A model generated the notes under the pieces. That model searched no databases. It was not told the origin of the DNA and saw only the letters and a list, made by a program, of their open reading frames with translations. Source: PALSA-505 sp036501145 (GTDB lineage Bacteria > Actinomycetota > Actinomycetes > Streptosporangiales > Streptosporangiaceae). From it: a stretch of DNA of 64,000 nucleotides. The stretch is from assembly GCA_036501145.1 (NCBI GenBank), contig DASYAV010000179.1, positions 124,001 through 188,000 of the forward strand, read 5' to 3'. The translations under genes were made by a program, and so were the position numbers. Below are positions 1-8,657 of the stretch, one piece after another (within the stretch, counting starts at the first letter, position 1; every line of letters begins with the position of its first letter).

Positions 1-3
1 CGG

Positions 4-1182
4 TCAGAGCCGCTGCAGGATGGAGGCGGTGCCCAGCGAGCCGCCGCAGCACATGGTGATCAGCGCGGTCTGCCTGCCGGTGCGCTCCAGTTCGTGCAGC
101 GCGGTGACGATCAGCCGGGTGCCGGTGGCGCCGAGCGGATGGCCCAGCGCGATCGCCCCGCCGTTGACGTTGACCCGCTCCGGATCGGCACCGTGCGCCT
201 GTATCCAGTTGAGCACGACCGCGGCGAATGCCTCGTTGACCTCGTACAGGTCGATGTCGCCCAGCTTCATGCCGGCCCGGCCGAGGATCCGCCCGGTCGC
301 GGCGACCGGCCCGTCCAGCAGGTAGTAGGGGTCGGCGCCGGTGACGACCTGGTGCGCCAGCCTGGCGCGTGGGCGCAGTCCCAGCGCCCGGGCCCGGTCC
401 AGCGACATCCACATGACCGCGGCCGCCCCGTCCGATATCTGCGAGGTCGTGCCGGGCGTGTGCACGCCGCCCTCGACGTTGGGCTTCAGCGTGCCGAGCG
501 CGCTGCTGTCCCTGATGCCCTGGTCGCGGGTGACCCGGCGGGTCTGGCCGGTGGGCGTGCCCGCGCCGTCCAGCACCGGGGCGGTGACCGGGGTCACCTC
601 GCGGCCGAACCGCCCGTCCGCCCACGCCCGCGCGGCCAGCCGCTGCGACCGGGCGCCGTAGGCGTCGGCGTCGGCGCGGGTGATCCCCTGCCGCCGGGCG
701 ATCCGCTCCGCCCCGCCGAACTGCGCCCGGGGCGGGTCGTCCCAGGGGTAGTCCCCGGTCTTGTAGTGGCCGGGGCCGGCCCGCAGGTTCCAGCCGATCT
801 CCACCCGGCTCATCGACTCGACGCCGCAGGCGATGCCCACATCGATGACGCCGGCCTCGATCAGCGCGGCGATCAGATGGTTGGCCTGCTGGGCGGATCC
901 GCAGGACACGTCCACCGTGCTGCAGCCGACCGCCGGGTCGTGCCCGGTGGCCAGCCACGCGTTGCGGGTGACGTTGAGGCTCTGCTCGCCGGCCTGGGTC
1001 ACGCACCCGCCGATGATCTGCTCCACGTCGCCGGGCGCGATCCCGCTCTGCCCGATGACCTCGAGCAGCGCGTGCCGCAGCAGTTCGACGGCCTTGAGGC
1101 CGGCCAGCCAGCCGGCCCGCTTGCCGATCGGCGTCCGGGTCGCGGCCACCACCACCGGGGTGCGTGGTGCTGACGTGTGCAT
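4..1182 (-). CDS. Thiolase (acetyl-CoA acetyltransferase family), 392 aa
   Basis: A complete thiolase that condenses or cleaves acyl-CoAs in the cytoplasm. The nucleophilic Cys lies at about residue 94 in VDVSCGSAQQ. The NEAFA motif is present, followed by GHPLG with the catalytic His near 348 and CCGG with the second catalytic Cys near 378. The length of 392 residues is normal for the family. I chose the ATG at 1182 (MHTSAPRTPVVV) because homology starts there; the longer open frame upstream is low-complexity Arg/Pro sequence. The gene is divergent from the flavin monooxygenase at 1384 across about 200 bp. The Cys context (VDVSCGS) resembles lipid or steroid degradation thiolases more than poly-hydroxybutyrate enzymes. 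Its role in the neighbouring enediyne region is unknown and it may lie outside that cluster. Confidence 0.9.
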   Translation of the reverse strand: MHTSAPRTPVVVAATRTPIGKRAGWLAGLKAVELLRHALLEVIGQSGIAPGDVEQIIGGCVTQAGEQSLNVTRNAWLATGHDPAVGCSTVDVSCGSAQQANHLIAALIEAGVIDVGIACGVESMSRVEIGWNLRAGPGHYKTGDYPWDDPPRAQFGGAERIARRQGITRADADAYGARSQRLAARAWADGRFGREVTPVTAPVLDGAGTPTGQTRRVTRDQGIRDSSALGTLKPNVEGGVHTPGTTSQISDGAAAVMWMSLDRARALGLRPRARLAHQVVTGADPYYLLDGPVAATGRILGRAGMKLGDIDLYEVNEAFAAVVLNWIQAHGADPERVNVNGGAIALGHPLGATGTRLIVTALHELERTGRQTALITMCCGGSLGTASILQRL

Positions 1183-1383
1183 GAGCCGTCCCTCCCTGCC
1201 TGCCGTCTGTTCGCCTGTCTGGATGATCAGCCGCCCCGCGCGGCCCGGGCATCTTCCTGGCTGCTCACCCGCCGGCCGCTCCCTGGCCGCTGGCTCGCTG
1301 GGCGGGCAGGGCGTTTCTCGGTGGTTGCCGACCTTGCGCCGGCCCCTGCCGGGCCCGGTACGCGCCGGGTTACCGTTCATGAC
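1183..1383. promoter_or_regulatory. Divergent intergenic region between thiolase and monooxygenase
   Basis: This 200-bp GC-rich gap separates the divergent starts at 1182 and 1384, so it should hold both promoters. I see no convincing -10/-35 pair or palindrome. Confidence 0.4.
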
Positions 1384-2490
1384 ATGCCGCTCGAGCTGCA
1401 CTGGTTCCTGCCGACCCACGGGGACGGCCGGGAGGTGGCCAAGGACCCGTCAGGGGCCGACCTGCCCGGCGCCCGCCGCGACCCGGATCTGCCCTACCTG
1501 GCCCAGGTCGCGATGGCGGCGGACCGGTACGGGTTCGCGGGCATGCTCACCCCGTTCGGGCTGTTCTGTGAGGACCCCTGGGTGGTCGCGTCCGCGCTCG
1601 CCGCGGTGACCAGCCGGGTGAAATTCATGATCGCGCTGCGCGCCGGGTTCGGCTCCCCGGTGGCCGCCGCACAGATGGCCGCCACCTTCCAGCGGGTGTC
1701 CGGCGGCCGGCTGCAGCTCAACGTGGTGACCGGCGGGGACGCCGACGAGCAGCGGCGCTACGGCGACTGGCTGGCCCACGACCAGCGGTACGAGCGCACC
1801 GCGGAGTTCCTCGACGTGTTCGGCCGTGCCTGGTCGGGCGAGCGGTTCGACTTCGACGGCGCCTACTACCGGATCTCCAAGGGACTGCTCACCCGGCCGC
1901 ATCCGGTCCGGCCGCAGGTCTTCGTGGGCGGGTCATCGGCGGCGGCGGCCGGCGTGGCCGTGGCGCACGCGGACGTGCTGCTGAACTGGGGTGAGCCGCC
2001 GCAGGGCACGATGGCGTCGATCGCCCGCGCCCGGCGGCTGGCGGCGGCGGCCGGCCGTGAGCTGAGTTTCGGCACCCGCTTTCACGTCATCAGCCGCGAC
2101 ACCGCGGAGCAGGCCTGGCAGGTGGCCCGGCAGTTGCTGGACGGCATGGACCCGGCGCGGATCCGCCAGGCGCAGCAGCGGTTCAGCCGCAGTGAGTCGG
2201 AGGGGCAGCGCCGGATGACGGCCCTGCACGAGGGCCGCACCGACGCGCTGGAGATCTACCCGAACCTGTGGGCCGGCTACGGGCTGGTCCGGCCCGGCGT
2301 GGGTACCGCGCTCGTCGGCAGTCACGCCGAGGTGGCCGACAGGATCGCGGAGTACCACGCACTCGGCGTGGACCACCTGATCCTGTCCGCCCAGCCTCAC
2401 CTGGAAGAGGCCTATTCGTTTGGCGAGGGCGTACTGCCGCTGCTCCGCAAGCGCGGCGTGATTGCCGACCCGCTGCGCCCGGCCGCCTGA
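1384..2490 (+). CDS. LLM-class flavin-dependent monooxygenase, SsuD-like, 368 aa
   Basis: A luciferase-like monooxygenase of the alkanesulfonate monooxygenase (SsuD) subgroup, which uses reduced FMN and O2. Family-typical segments are ELHWFLPTHGDG at the N-terminus, KFMIALRAGFGSP, LNVVTGGD, PQVFVGGSS and the C-terminal LVGSHAEVADRIAEYHALGVDHLILS. The ATG at 1384 sits at the beginning of homology. It needs a separate flavin reductase; the only one seen in the window is at 18397. It could be a sulfur-scavenging enzyme or a tailoring oxygenase of the enediyne cluster. The sequence does not decide between these. Confidence 0.85.
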   Translation: MPLELHWFLPTHGDGREVAKDPSGADLPGARRDPDLPYLAQVAMAADRYGFAGMLTPFGLFCEDPWVVASALAAVTSRVKFMIALRAGFGSPVAAAQMAATFQRVSGGRLQLNVVTGGDADEQRRYGDWLAHDQRYERTAEFLDVFGRAWSGERFDFDGAYYRISKGLLTRPHPVRPQVFVGGSSAAAAGVAVAHADVLLNWGEPPQGTMASIARARRLAAAAGRELSFGTRFHVISRDTAEQAWQVARQLLDGMDPARIRQAQQRFSRSESEGQRRMTALHEGRTDALEIYPNLWAGYGLVRPGVGTALVGSHAEVADRIAEYHALGVDHLILSAQPHLEEAYSFGEGVLPLLRKRGVIADPLRPAA

Positions 2491-2575
2491 ATCCCGGCAA
2501 CCGCGAAGTGGCCCGCACGGCCCGCTTTTCCCATTCTGGCCAGTGAGAACGGTAAAAGGCGCTCGACATTTATGG

Positions 2576-3148
2576 GTGATTCACTTGGGCAACCCCGAAG
2601 CGGATAGCTACCGCACGATGACCTTCGAGGCTTTCGCTGACACCTTTGTGCCCGGCGTGAAGCGGGCACTGGACGACAAGGCGATCGCCGGCGCCGCCGA
2701 CGGCCCTGGTGCGGTCGCCGCGGGCGCCATCGAATTGCTGGAAACGCCGGCCACCGGCATGACCGGCGGGCTGACCGACGCGGCCCGGGGACTGAACGGG
2801 CACGCCGCGGCCTACGCCGGCCGGCACGATCTTACGCTGGACCCGTCGGTGCCGCCGTTCGTCGCGCTGCCGTTCGCCGGCCGCACCGCCGTCGTCGGCG
2901 AGCTCACCGCGCCCGGGCACCCGGAGAAGGACATCTGGGTCCTGCTCGGGCTGTTCTGCTTCATGGCCTTCGACACCGCCGCCCACATGCACACTACCGA
3001 CGCGATCAGCTCCGGGCATCCCGGTCTGGCCGCGATGGGATTCGCCGCACCGGATGCCGACGGCCTGTGGCGGTTCGCCGACTACTCCTACGGCAGGCCA
3101 CTGGCCCGCTTCCACCCGCACACCACGTCCTCGGGGAGCCCGGCATGA
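2576..3148 (+). CDS. DUF5987 family protein, 190 aa
   Basis: A protein that I recognise as DUF5987-like from segments such as MTFEAFADTFVPG, AAGAIELLETPATG and LLGLFCFMAFDTAAHMHT. Its biochemical function is unknown. It overlaps the GMC oxidoreductase by four bases (ATGA at 3145-3148), which is strong evidence that they form one translational unit. The C-terminus ends in the family-like GRPLARFHPHTTSSGSPA. I inferred the GTG start at 2576; the ATG at 2618 (MTFEAF) is an alternative. Enediyne clusters commonly encode a small protein of unknown function beside an oxidoreductase (the E8/E9 pair). Matching this pair to those names is an inference from context. Confidence 0.7.
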   Translation: MIHLGNPEADSYRTMTFEAFADTFVPGVKRALDDKAIAGAADGPGAVAAGAIELLETPATGMTGGLTDAARGLNGHAAAYAGRHDLTLDPSVPPFVALPFAGRTAVVGELTAPGHPEKDIWVLLGLFCFMAFDTAAHMHTTDAISSGHPGLAAMGFAAPDADGLWRFADYSYGRPLARFHPHTTSSGSPA

Positions 3149-4806
3149 GCAGCAGCGAGCGCACCGATGTCCTCGTGATCGGCAGCGGATTCGGCGGGGC
3201 GATCACCGCCTACCACCTGGCCGCCGGCGGCGCCAGAGTGGTGATTCTCGAGCGCGGCCCGTGGCTGGGCTCCGACGAATTCGAGCACGACTTCCTGCTC
3301 GGCACGTCGTCCACCCGGATCTTCGATTTCGTCGCCGGGAACGGGATGAGCGTGCTCGGCGGCAACTGCGTGGGTGGCGGCAGCGTCGTCTACTTCGCCA
3401 CGATGCCGCGTGCGCCCCGGTTCGTCTTCGAGCGGCAGGGCAGCATCGGCCGGCGGATGTGGCCGTCCGCCATCAGCCGCGACGCCCTCGAGCCGTGGTA
3501 TGACCGGGTCGCCGAGGCGCTGCCGGTCAGCAAGCAGAGCTGGGCCGAGGTCACCTACCCGGGCGGGCTGTGGGCCGCCGCATGCGACCACGCGGGCCAC
3601 ACGGCCAACCCGGCGCCGGTGGCCATCGACACCGCGAAGTGCACGAACTGCAACTGGATGATGGCCGGCTGCCGGTTCGACGCCAAGCGCTCGCTCCTGC
3701 TCAACTACCTGCCCGCCGCCCTGTCGCACGGCGCCGAGATCCGGCCGCTGCACGAAGTACAGCGGCTGTCACGGACCGGCGACGGCGGCTACCGGGTGCA
3801 CTACAACGTCATCGACGACGAGGACTACCGGGTGCAGGCGGGCCACGGGACCGTCGACGCCAAGATCGTCATACTGGCCGCCGGGGCCGGGGCGACGCCG
3901 GTGATCCTGCAGCGCTCGGAGGCGTCGCTGGGCACCATGCCGCACGCCGCCGGCCGCTACTTCTCCGGCAACGGTGAGCGGCTCAACACCGCCGTCGTGG
4001 ACGAGGACAAGGCCCGCGACCTGCTGGGGCTGTCGCGCCCGGGCGGCCTGGCCTACGCGGCCAACCAGATCGGCCGCGGGCCCAGCGTGGCCTGCTGGGA
4101 CTGGCTGGACGGCAGCCTGCCCGAGTACTCGCGGTTCAGCCTGGAGCAGCTCTACTTCCCCCCGGGCCTGGGCACGATCCTGGCCCAGGCACCCGGCGCC
4201 GACGGCGCGGCCTGGTACGGCGTGCAGAAGAAGGAGATGCTGCGGAGCTGGCGCTCCTGGCTGACCATCTTCACCATGTGCGAGGACGACAACGAGGGGG
4301 TGTTCGGCCCGCCGCCGCCGACCGGCAACGCGGTCCGCATCTCCCAGCAGATGCTCGGCCAGGGCGCGCTCGGCTACCAGCCGAGCCAGAACACCCTGCG
4401 CGGCTGGGCCGAATCGGACGCCGCGGTGAAGGACATCCTGGAACGCGACGGCCTGGCCCGGGTGCGCCCGTGGACCAGCGACGTCGTGGGCGCCTACACG
4501 GTGCACCCGCTGGCCTCCTGCCGCATCGGCGACGACCCGGGAACCTCGGCGCTGGATGACCGGCACGAGCTGCGCGGACACCCGGGCATCTTCGTGACCG
4601 ACGGCTCGGCCGTGCCCGGCGCGCTCACCGTGAACCCGGCGCTGACCATCGCCGCCCTCGCCGAACGTGCCATTCCCGCCATCGTGGCCGCGGCTCGGCA
4701 GCGGGACATCGCGGTGACCTACGGCGCGCCGTCGCCAGAGGGTGAGACCACCGCCCGCCGTGGGGTGGCCGCGCTGGTCCCCGGTCTCATGCAGGCGCCC
4801 CGGTGA
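3145..4806 (+). CDS. GMC-family FAD oxidoreductase (cholesterol-oxidase-like), 553 aa
   Basis: A flavoprotein of the glucose-methanol-choline family. The N-terminal Rossmann motif IGSGFGGAITAYHLA (residues about 10-24) binds FAD, and LERGPW follows the second strand. The N-terminal half also has LGGNCVGGGSVVY, and a Cys-rich segment KCTNCNWMMAGCR lies near residue 180. The C-terminal signature HPLASCRIGDD with VTDGSAVPGALTVNPALTIAALAERA carries the expected catalytic His and Asn. No signal peptide is visible, so it should be cytoplasmic. Start ATG 3145 overlaps the upstream DUF5987 stop, and its stop overlaps the downstream AhpD-like start. Enediyne clusters often contain such an oxidoreductase (E9-type), so a role in core maturation is plausible but inferred. 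Confidence 0.85.
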   Translation: MSSSERTDVLVIGSGFGGAITAYHLAAGGARVVILERGPWLGSDEFEHDFLLGTSSTRIFDFVAGNGMSVLGGNCVGGGSVVYFATMPRAPRFVFERQGSIGRRMWPSAISRDALEPWYDRVAEALPVSKQSWAEVTYPGGLWAAACDHAGHTANPAPVAIDTAKCTNCNWMMAGCRFDAKRSLLLNYLPAALSHGAEIRPLHEVQRLSRTGDGGYRVHYNVIDDEDYRVQAGHGTVDAKIVILAAGAGATPVILQRSEASLGTMPHAAGRYFSGNGERLNTAVVDEDKARDLLGLSRPGGLAYAANQIGRGPSVACWDWLDGSLPEYSRFSLEQLYFPPGLGTILAQAPGADGAAWYGVQKKEMLRSWRSWLTIFTMCEDDNEGVFGPPPPTGNAVRISQQMLGQGALGYQPSQNTLRGWAESDAAVKDILERDGLARVRPWTSDVVGAYTVHPLASCRIGDDPGTSALDDRHELRGHPGIFVTDGSAVPGALTVNPALTIAALAERAIPAIVAAARQRDIAVTYGAPSPEGETTARRGVAALVPGLMQAPR

Positions 4807-5879
4807 GCAGGCTCACGGCCCGGCCGCTGCGCCGGTCGCTGGACCAGATCCGGTACGTCACGCCGGTCCGGCCGGCCGCGGCTCGAGACCTGATAGCCAG
4901 CGTCTACGCACAATCAGAGCGCGACTTCGGCATGATCGCCCCGCCGGTAGCCCTGCACTCGCCGGCGCCTGGCCCGCTGGCTGCCTGCTGGATCATGCTG
5001 CGCGAGACGCTGCTGGCTCCGCCGGCCGGCGGCCGGGCGGCCCGGGAGACGGTCGCGGCCGCCGTGTCGCTTGGCAACGCCTGTCCCTACTGCGTAGCCG
5101 TGCACGGTGCGGCCATGGGCGGTCTGGCCGGCGGGCCGGAGGCCGCCGCGATCGCCAGCGGCCGTGTGGAAGCGATCACCTCCACACAGCTTCGGGAGAT
5201 AGCTGCCTGGGCGCTGAACACCGGCGAGCTCGCCGCCCCCGGCGGCCCGCCGTTCCCGGCGGCAGAGCTGCCCAGGCTGGCAGGTGTCGCGCTGACCTTT
5301 CATTACCTGAACCGCATGGTCAACGTGTTCCTGGAGGACTCGCCGCTGCCGCCCGCCACGCCCGGCGTCGTCGGCCGCGGCCTCATGCGGGTCCTGGCCC
5401 GGATCATGCTGTCGGCCGGGCGCGGCGCTGCGCCGCCCGGTGCGTCTGTCTCCCTGCTTCCGGCCGCGCCGCTGCCCGCCGACCTGGCCTGGGCGGCCGG
5501 CCTGCCGCACGTCGCGGGTGCGCTCTCCCGGGCCGCCGCGGCCATCGAGGACGCCGCCGCCCGCGCCGTCCCCGCCAGCGTGCGCGAGCTGGTGCTCTCC
5601 CAGCTGGCCGGATGGGACGCGACCGCGCCCGGCCCGGGTCGGGGCTGGGTCGCGGACGCGGTGTCCGGCGTGCCGCCTGCCGACCGGCCCGCCGCCACGC
5701 TCGCACTGCTCACCGCGCTCGCCTCCTACCAAGTGCTCCCGGCCGACATCGACAGCTTCCAGCGGCACCAGCCCGGCGACGAGGCGCTGATCGCCGTCAC
5801 CTCCTGGGCGAGCCTGGCCGCCGCCCGGCGCGCGGCCAGCTGGCTGGTCACCGACCCGCCGGCGCGTGCCACGGCCTGA
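4803..5879 (+). CDS. Carboxymuconolactone decarboxylase/AhpD-like protein, 358 aa
   Basis: An AhpD-fold protein with the redox-type motif NACPYCVAVHG (Cys94, Cys97, His101). In this superfamily the motif supports peroxidase or decarboxylase chemistry. The GTG start at 4803 overlaps the GMC oxidoreductase stop, making a three-gene coupled operon with DUF5987 and the GMC enzyme. At 358 residues it is longer than single-domain family members and probably contains a second, degenerate copy. The second half (about 190-358) has no CxxC motif. It could deal with peroxide released by the neighbouring oxidase, or act directly in biosynthesis. Both are inferences. Confidence 0.75.
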   Translation: MSRLTARPLRRSLDQIRYVTPVRPAAARDLIASVYAQSERDFGMIAPPVALHSPAPGPLAACWIMLRETLLAPPAGGRAARETVAAAVSLGNACPYCVAVHGAAMGGLAGGPEAAAIASGRVEAITSTQLREIAAWALNTGELAAPGGPPFPAAELPRLAGVALTFHYLNRMVNVFLEDSPLPPATPGVVGRGLMRVLARIMLSAGRGAAPPGASVSLLPAAPLPADLAWAAGLPHVAGALSRAAAAIEDAAARAVPASVRELVLSQLAGWDATAPGPGRGWVADAVSGVPPADRPAATLALLTALASYQVLPADIDSFQRHQPGDEALIAVTSWASLAAARRAASWLVTDPPARATA

Positions 5880-6762
5880 GCCCGGCCGGGGCGGGAAGAT
5901 CTGAGCCCCGGCCGGGGCGGGAGACCTGAGCCCGGGCCGGGGCCGGAAGAACAGGCGGTAAGTCCGTGAACTGGCCGGCCGTGCGGCCCTGGCCGGGTGA
6001 GCCGCGGTAGGCCTGGGCGATGTCCAGCCAGTGATCGGCCTCGGTGCCGGCCGCGGACAGCGCCAGGTCGTCCCGATGCCGCCGCCTCGTCGCGAGCAGG
6101 CAGAGGTCAACGGCGGGCCCGCTGACCCGCTGTGCCGCATCGGCGGGACCGAACTCCCACCGTGCGCCCGACGGGCCGGTGAGCTCGAACCTGAACTCCA
6201 CATCCGGCGGCGTCAGGCCGCGCGCCAGGTACGCGAAGTCCCAGGTCCGCGTCACGAACCCGGCTAGGTGCCGGATCCTGTCGGTGCGCGCCCGCCCGAT
6301 CCCGAGCGTGTCGGCGATGTCCTGGCCGTGCCCGAACAGCTCCATCATCCCGGCCGCGGCGAGCACCGACGGTGGCAGTGGCCGCACCAGCCAGGGCACC
6401 ATCTGATCCGGCGGCACCGCGGCCACCGCCCGCTCGGCGGCCGCCCGCTGCGCTCGCCACGAGGCAAGCAGTTGCTGTGGCTCCTGCGCCAGGTAGGGGG
6501 CCATCGCGGCGCGCACGTTGGCGTCGAAGTCGTCCCCCAGTCCGGCGGCCAGCTTCCCGAAGGCAACCGGGTCCCCGGCCGCCATCGCGGCCAGCCCGAA
6601 GACCGAGGCCAGGTGGGCGATCTGGTGCTTGACCGTCCAGCCGGGCGCAGGGGTGGGCAGAGCCCACTGCGCGGGGTCCATGCCTGCCACCATCCGGTCG
6701 AGTTCCGCGCCTTCCTCGGCCAGCGCGGCATGCACGTCTTTCTGACTGGTCACAGTGGTCAC
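5848..6762 (-). CDS. TIGR03084-type mycothiol-fold (DinB/MDMPI) protein, 304 aa
   Basis: A maleylpyruvate-isomerase/DinB-fold protein. Characteristic segments are PTPAPGWTVKHQIAHLASV, with a likely metal-ligand His, and MELFGHGQDIADTLG with HxxD. The C-terminal domain carries LLATRRRHRDDLAL and DIAQAYRGSPGQGR. The GTG at 6762 follows a GAGAGGA-like ribosome site. Family homology ends near GRTAGQF; the last 35 or so residues are encoded by the tandem repeat tract and overlap the convergent gene by 32 bp, so this tail was probably gained by repeat expansion. It is a close paralogue of the gene at 9861-10667. Family members are thought to use mycothiol; the substrate here is unknown. Confidence 0.75.
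   Translation of the reverse strand: MTTVTSQKDVHAALAEEGAELDRMVAGMDPAQWALPTPAPGWTVKHQIAHLASVFGLAAMAAGDPVAFGKLAAGLGDDFDANVRAAMAPYLAQEPQQLLASWRAQRAAAERAVAAVPPDQMVPWLVRPLPPSVLAAAGMMELFGHGQDIADTLGIGRARTDRIRHLAGFVTRTWDFAYLARGLTPPDVEFRFELTGPSGARWEFGPADAAQRVSGPAVDLCLLATRRRHRDDLALSAAGTEADHWLDIAQAYRGSPGQGRTAGQFTDLPPVLPAPARAQVSRPGRGSDLPAPAGLRPWHAPAGR
5876..5949. repeat. Three imperfect 24-25 bp tandem repeats at a convergent gene junction
   Basis: The units 5876-5900, 5901-5925 and 5926-5949 each begin CTGAGCCC and continue as a CCGG-rich block followed by GGGARR. They lie where the plus-strand AhpD-like gene ends (5879) and inside the open C-terminal tail of the minus-strand gene ending at 5848. Each unit contains a self-complementary CCCGGCCGGG-type core that could fold as a bidirectional terminator. 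Confidence 0.7.
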
Positions 6763-6950
6763 GGGCGATCCTCTCGCTGGGCAGACCATGCCGTCTTTCC
6801 CTAACGCTGCCGTGGCCTTTCCGTGGTGGCATCTCCTGGCATGCGCTTTCCCCCGGTCAACTCATTCAAGAGCGGTGCCCGACCCGCGGCTTAGCCGTGT
6901 TCGAGTGCATTGATGCAAAGTCCAGATGGGCTGTTTTAAGGAGGAACTCG

Positions 6951-7766
6951 ATGAACAGCGCCGTGGAACGGGCGACCGAATACATATGGCAGCGGTACAG
7001 CGAGCCAATGTCGCTGAATGATATCGCGCGGGCCGCCATACTCAGCCGTTTTCACTTCTCCCGTACGTTCCGGGACGCTACCGGTGTCTCGCCTGGCCGT
7101 TACCTTTCCGCGGTCCGTATACATGAAGCCAAACGGCTCCTGCTCACCACGCCGATGAACATCACCGATATCGCATACCTCGTCGGTTTCAACAGCCTGG
7201 GCTCTTTCTCGAATCACTTCACCGACAGCGTCGGTGTCGCGCCCGGCCGGTTCCGCAGCATATCGGCCAACGGCGGCTTCGCTCTGCCTGCTCCCCGGCC
7301 CGGGTCGCCGTCCACGCACGGCACGGTGCGGGACCTGGTCATCATGCCCGATGGTTATCTGGATGTGCGCGTCTACCTGGGTGCTTTCGACACTCCGATC
7401 GTGCAGCGCCAGCCCGGCTCCGCCGTCATCGTCGAGTCCAGCCCCGGCGAGCCGTGCCCCTACCGGCTGCCGTGGGTTCCGGACGGGACCTGGTTCATTC
7501 ACGCGGTGGCGGTCGCCGACAGCGCCGACCCCGAGCCATGGACCCGCCGGACCGTGTTGGTGGGCACGGGCGGGCGGGTGCGGGTGCGGGCGGGCGAGGC
7601 GACCCGGGCCAGGATCATCATGCGGCCCCGGCGCCCGGGCGACCTGCCCACCCTGCTGGCCCTGCCCGACCTTGAGGCCACGCCGGGCCTGCAGGCTCAG
7701 CCCAGCCTCGCGTCCAGCTCGGTGCCGGCCCCCCGCCGCCCGGTCTCGCCCACCGTGCATCAGTGA
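6951..7766 (+). CDS. AraC-family transcriptional regulator, 271 aa
   Basis: A DNA-binding regulator with the AraC double helix-turn-helix placed at the N-terminus (residues about 5-100). Visible pieces are MSLNDIARAAILSRFHFSRTFRDATGVSPGRYL and MNITDIAYLVGFNSLGSFSNHFTDSVGVAPGRFR. The remainder (about 110-271) is a ligand- or partner-binding region I do not recognise, ending in a low-complexity Pro/Ser tail. ATG 6951 follows an excellent AAGGAGGA ribosome site, which decides the start. It lies between two mycothiol-fold gene units transcribed on the other strand and may control one of them. Confidence 0.9.
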   Translation: MNSAVERATEYIWQRYSEPMSLNDIARAAILSRFHFSRTFRDATGVSPGRYLSAVRIHEAKRLLLTTPMNITDIAYLVGFNSLGSFSNHFTDSVGVAPGRFRSISANGGFALPAPRPGSPSTHGTVRDLVIMPDGYLDVRVYLGAFDTPIVQRQPGSAVIVESSPGEPCPYRLPWVPDGTWFIHAVAVADSADPEPWTRRTVLVGTGGRVRVRAGEATRARIIMRPRRPGDLPTLLALPDLEATPGLQAQPSLASSSVPAPRRPVSPTVHQ

Positions 7767-7882
7767 GCCTGGGCGGGCCGCCCCGTCAGTGCCTGCGCGC
7801 GTTAGCGGGCCGACGGGCCACGCCCGCGAAACGCTGCCCGGCCGGCCCGGGTCCTGCCGGGTCCCGGCTGACCCGGTTGCCG

Positions 7883-8530
7883 CTACCCGGCCAGGGCCTC
7901 CGGCGCCGGCCCGGGGCCAGCCGGCGTCCGGCCCAGGTAGCCGACCAGCTGATCGCCCACGCTGGCCTGCGGTGATACCGGAACCGGGGAGCCGAACCGG
8001 GTGGGCCGGTCCGCCTCGGTGACCAGCAGCCGGGACACCGCGAGTATCTCCCCGGCGAGTTCCACCGGGATCGCGCAGCGGCTCCCGCACGCCTGCGCCA
8101 CGTCCCAGCCGTGCACGGCGATATCCACCGCACCGGCGCTGGCCACGATGCTCACCGGGAGCGGGTAACCGCCCACCCGGACCAGCTGGTCATGCTGCCC
8201 GGCCAGCCCCGCCAGCAGCTGCCTGGCCTGGCCGCGCAGGGCGGCGACCAGGCCGGCCGCCGGGTCGCCGGCGGCCGCTGAATCGCCGGGGCCGGCCACC
8301 CGGGGCCGCGGGCCGAGGCTGACACTGCTCAGTCCTACCGCCTCGTGCATCGCGGCCAGCGAGTCGCTCATGTGCATCAGCAGAGCACCGAGGTCCCACT
8401 CCGCGCAGGGCGTGGGACGGCTCAGCGCAGCCGGGGTGACGGCCTGCAGCGGGCCGAGGGCGTAACCGACGGCGCGTTCGAGCAGCGCCACGCCGTCGCG
8501 GAGCGCGGCCGCCGGGCCTGCCCCCGTCAT
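7883..8530 (-). CDS. TIGR03086-type mycothiol-fold (DinB/MDMPI) protein, 215 aa
   Basis: A second DinB/MDMPI-fold protein, of the TIGR03086 type. The N-terminal helix is LLERAVGYALGPLQAVTPA, followed by the signature PTPCAEWDLGALLMHMSDSL. Later segments are VDIAVHGWDVAQACG and VGDQLVGYLGR. ATG 8530 overlaps the stop of a 30-codon ORF (TCATGA on the plus strand), so the two are probably translationally coupled. Enzymatic function is unknown. The family is predicted to bind a metal and use a thiol cofactor. Confidence 0.75.
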   Translation of the reverse strand: MTGAGPAAALRDGVALLERAVGYALGPLQAVTPAALSRPTPCAEWDLGALLMHMSDSLAAMHEAVGLSSVSLGPRPRVAGPGDSAAAGDPAAGLVAALRGQARQLLAGLAGQHDQLVRVGGYPLPVSIVASAGAVDIAVHGWDVAQACGSRCAIPVELAGEILAVSRLLVTEADRPTRFGSPVPVSPQASVGDQLVGYLGRTPAGPGPAPEALAG

Positions 8531-8619
8531 GACCCGGCGGGCAATTGGTAGGCCGAGGTATCCCGGCTGCCGTCCCCCGGGTAGCTGCCCTCCTGCCTGC
8601 TGGCCCTGCTGTCGGTCAT
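8527..8619 (-). CDS. Possible 30-aa small protein or peptide
   Basis: A short ORF of 30 codons beginning MTDSRASRQEG and ending SAYQLPAGS. It is preceded by a plausible GAAGGGAG ribosome site and its stop overlaps the next gene's ATG by four bases. That arrangement argues for real translation. It lies directly downstream of the YcaO-like gene, so it could be a RiPP-type precursor. It has several Ser and a Thr but no Cys, and shows no recognised leader motif. It may instead be only a coupling leader. Confidence 0.35.
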   Translation of the reverse strand: MTDSRASRQEGSYPGDGSRDTSAYQLPAGS

Positions 8620-8657
8620 GCCGCTCCCTTCGCTGGCATCTGGCTGCGAAACCGTGG

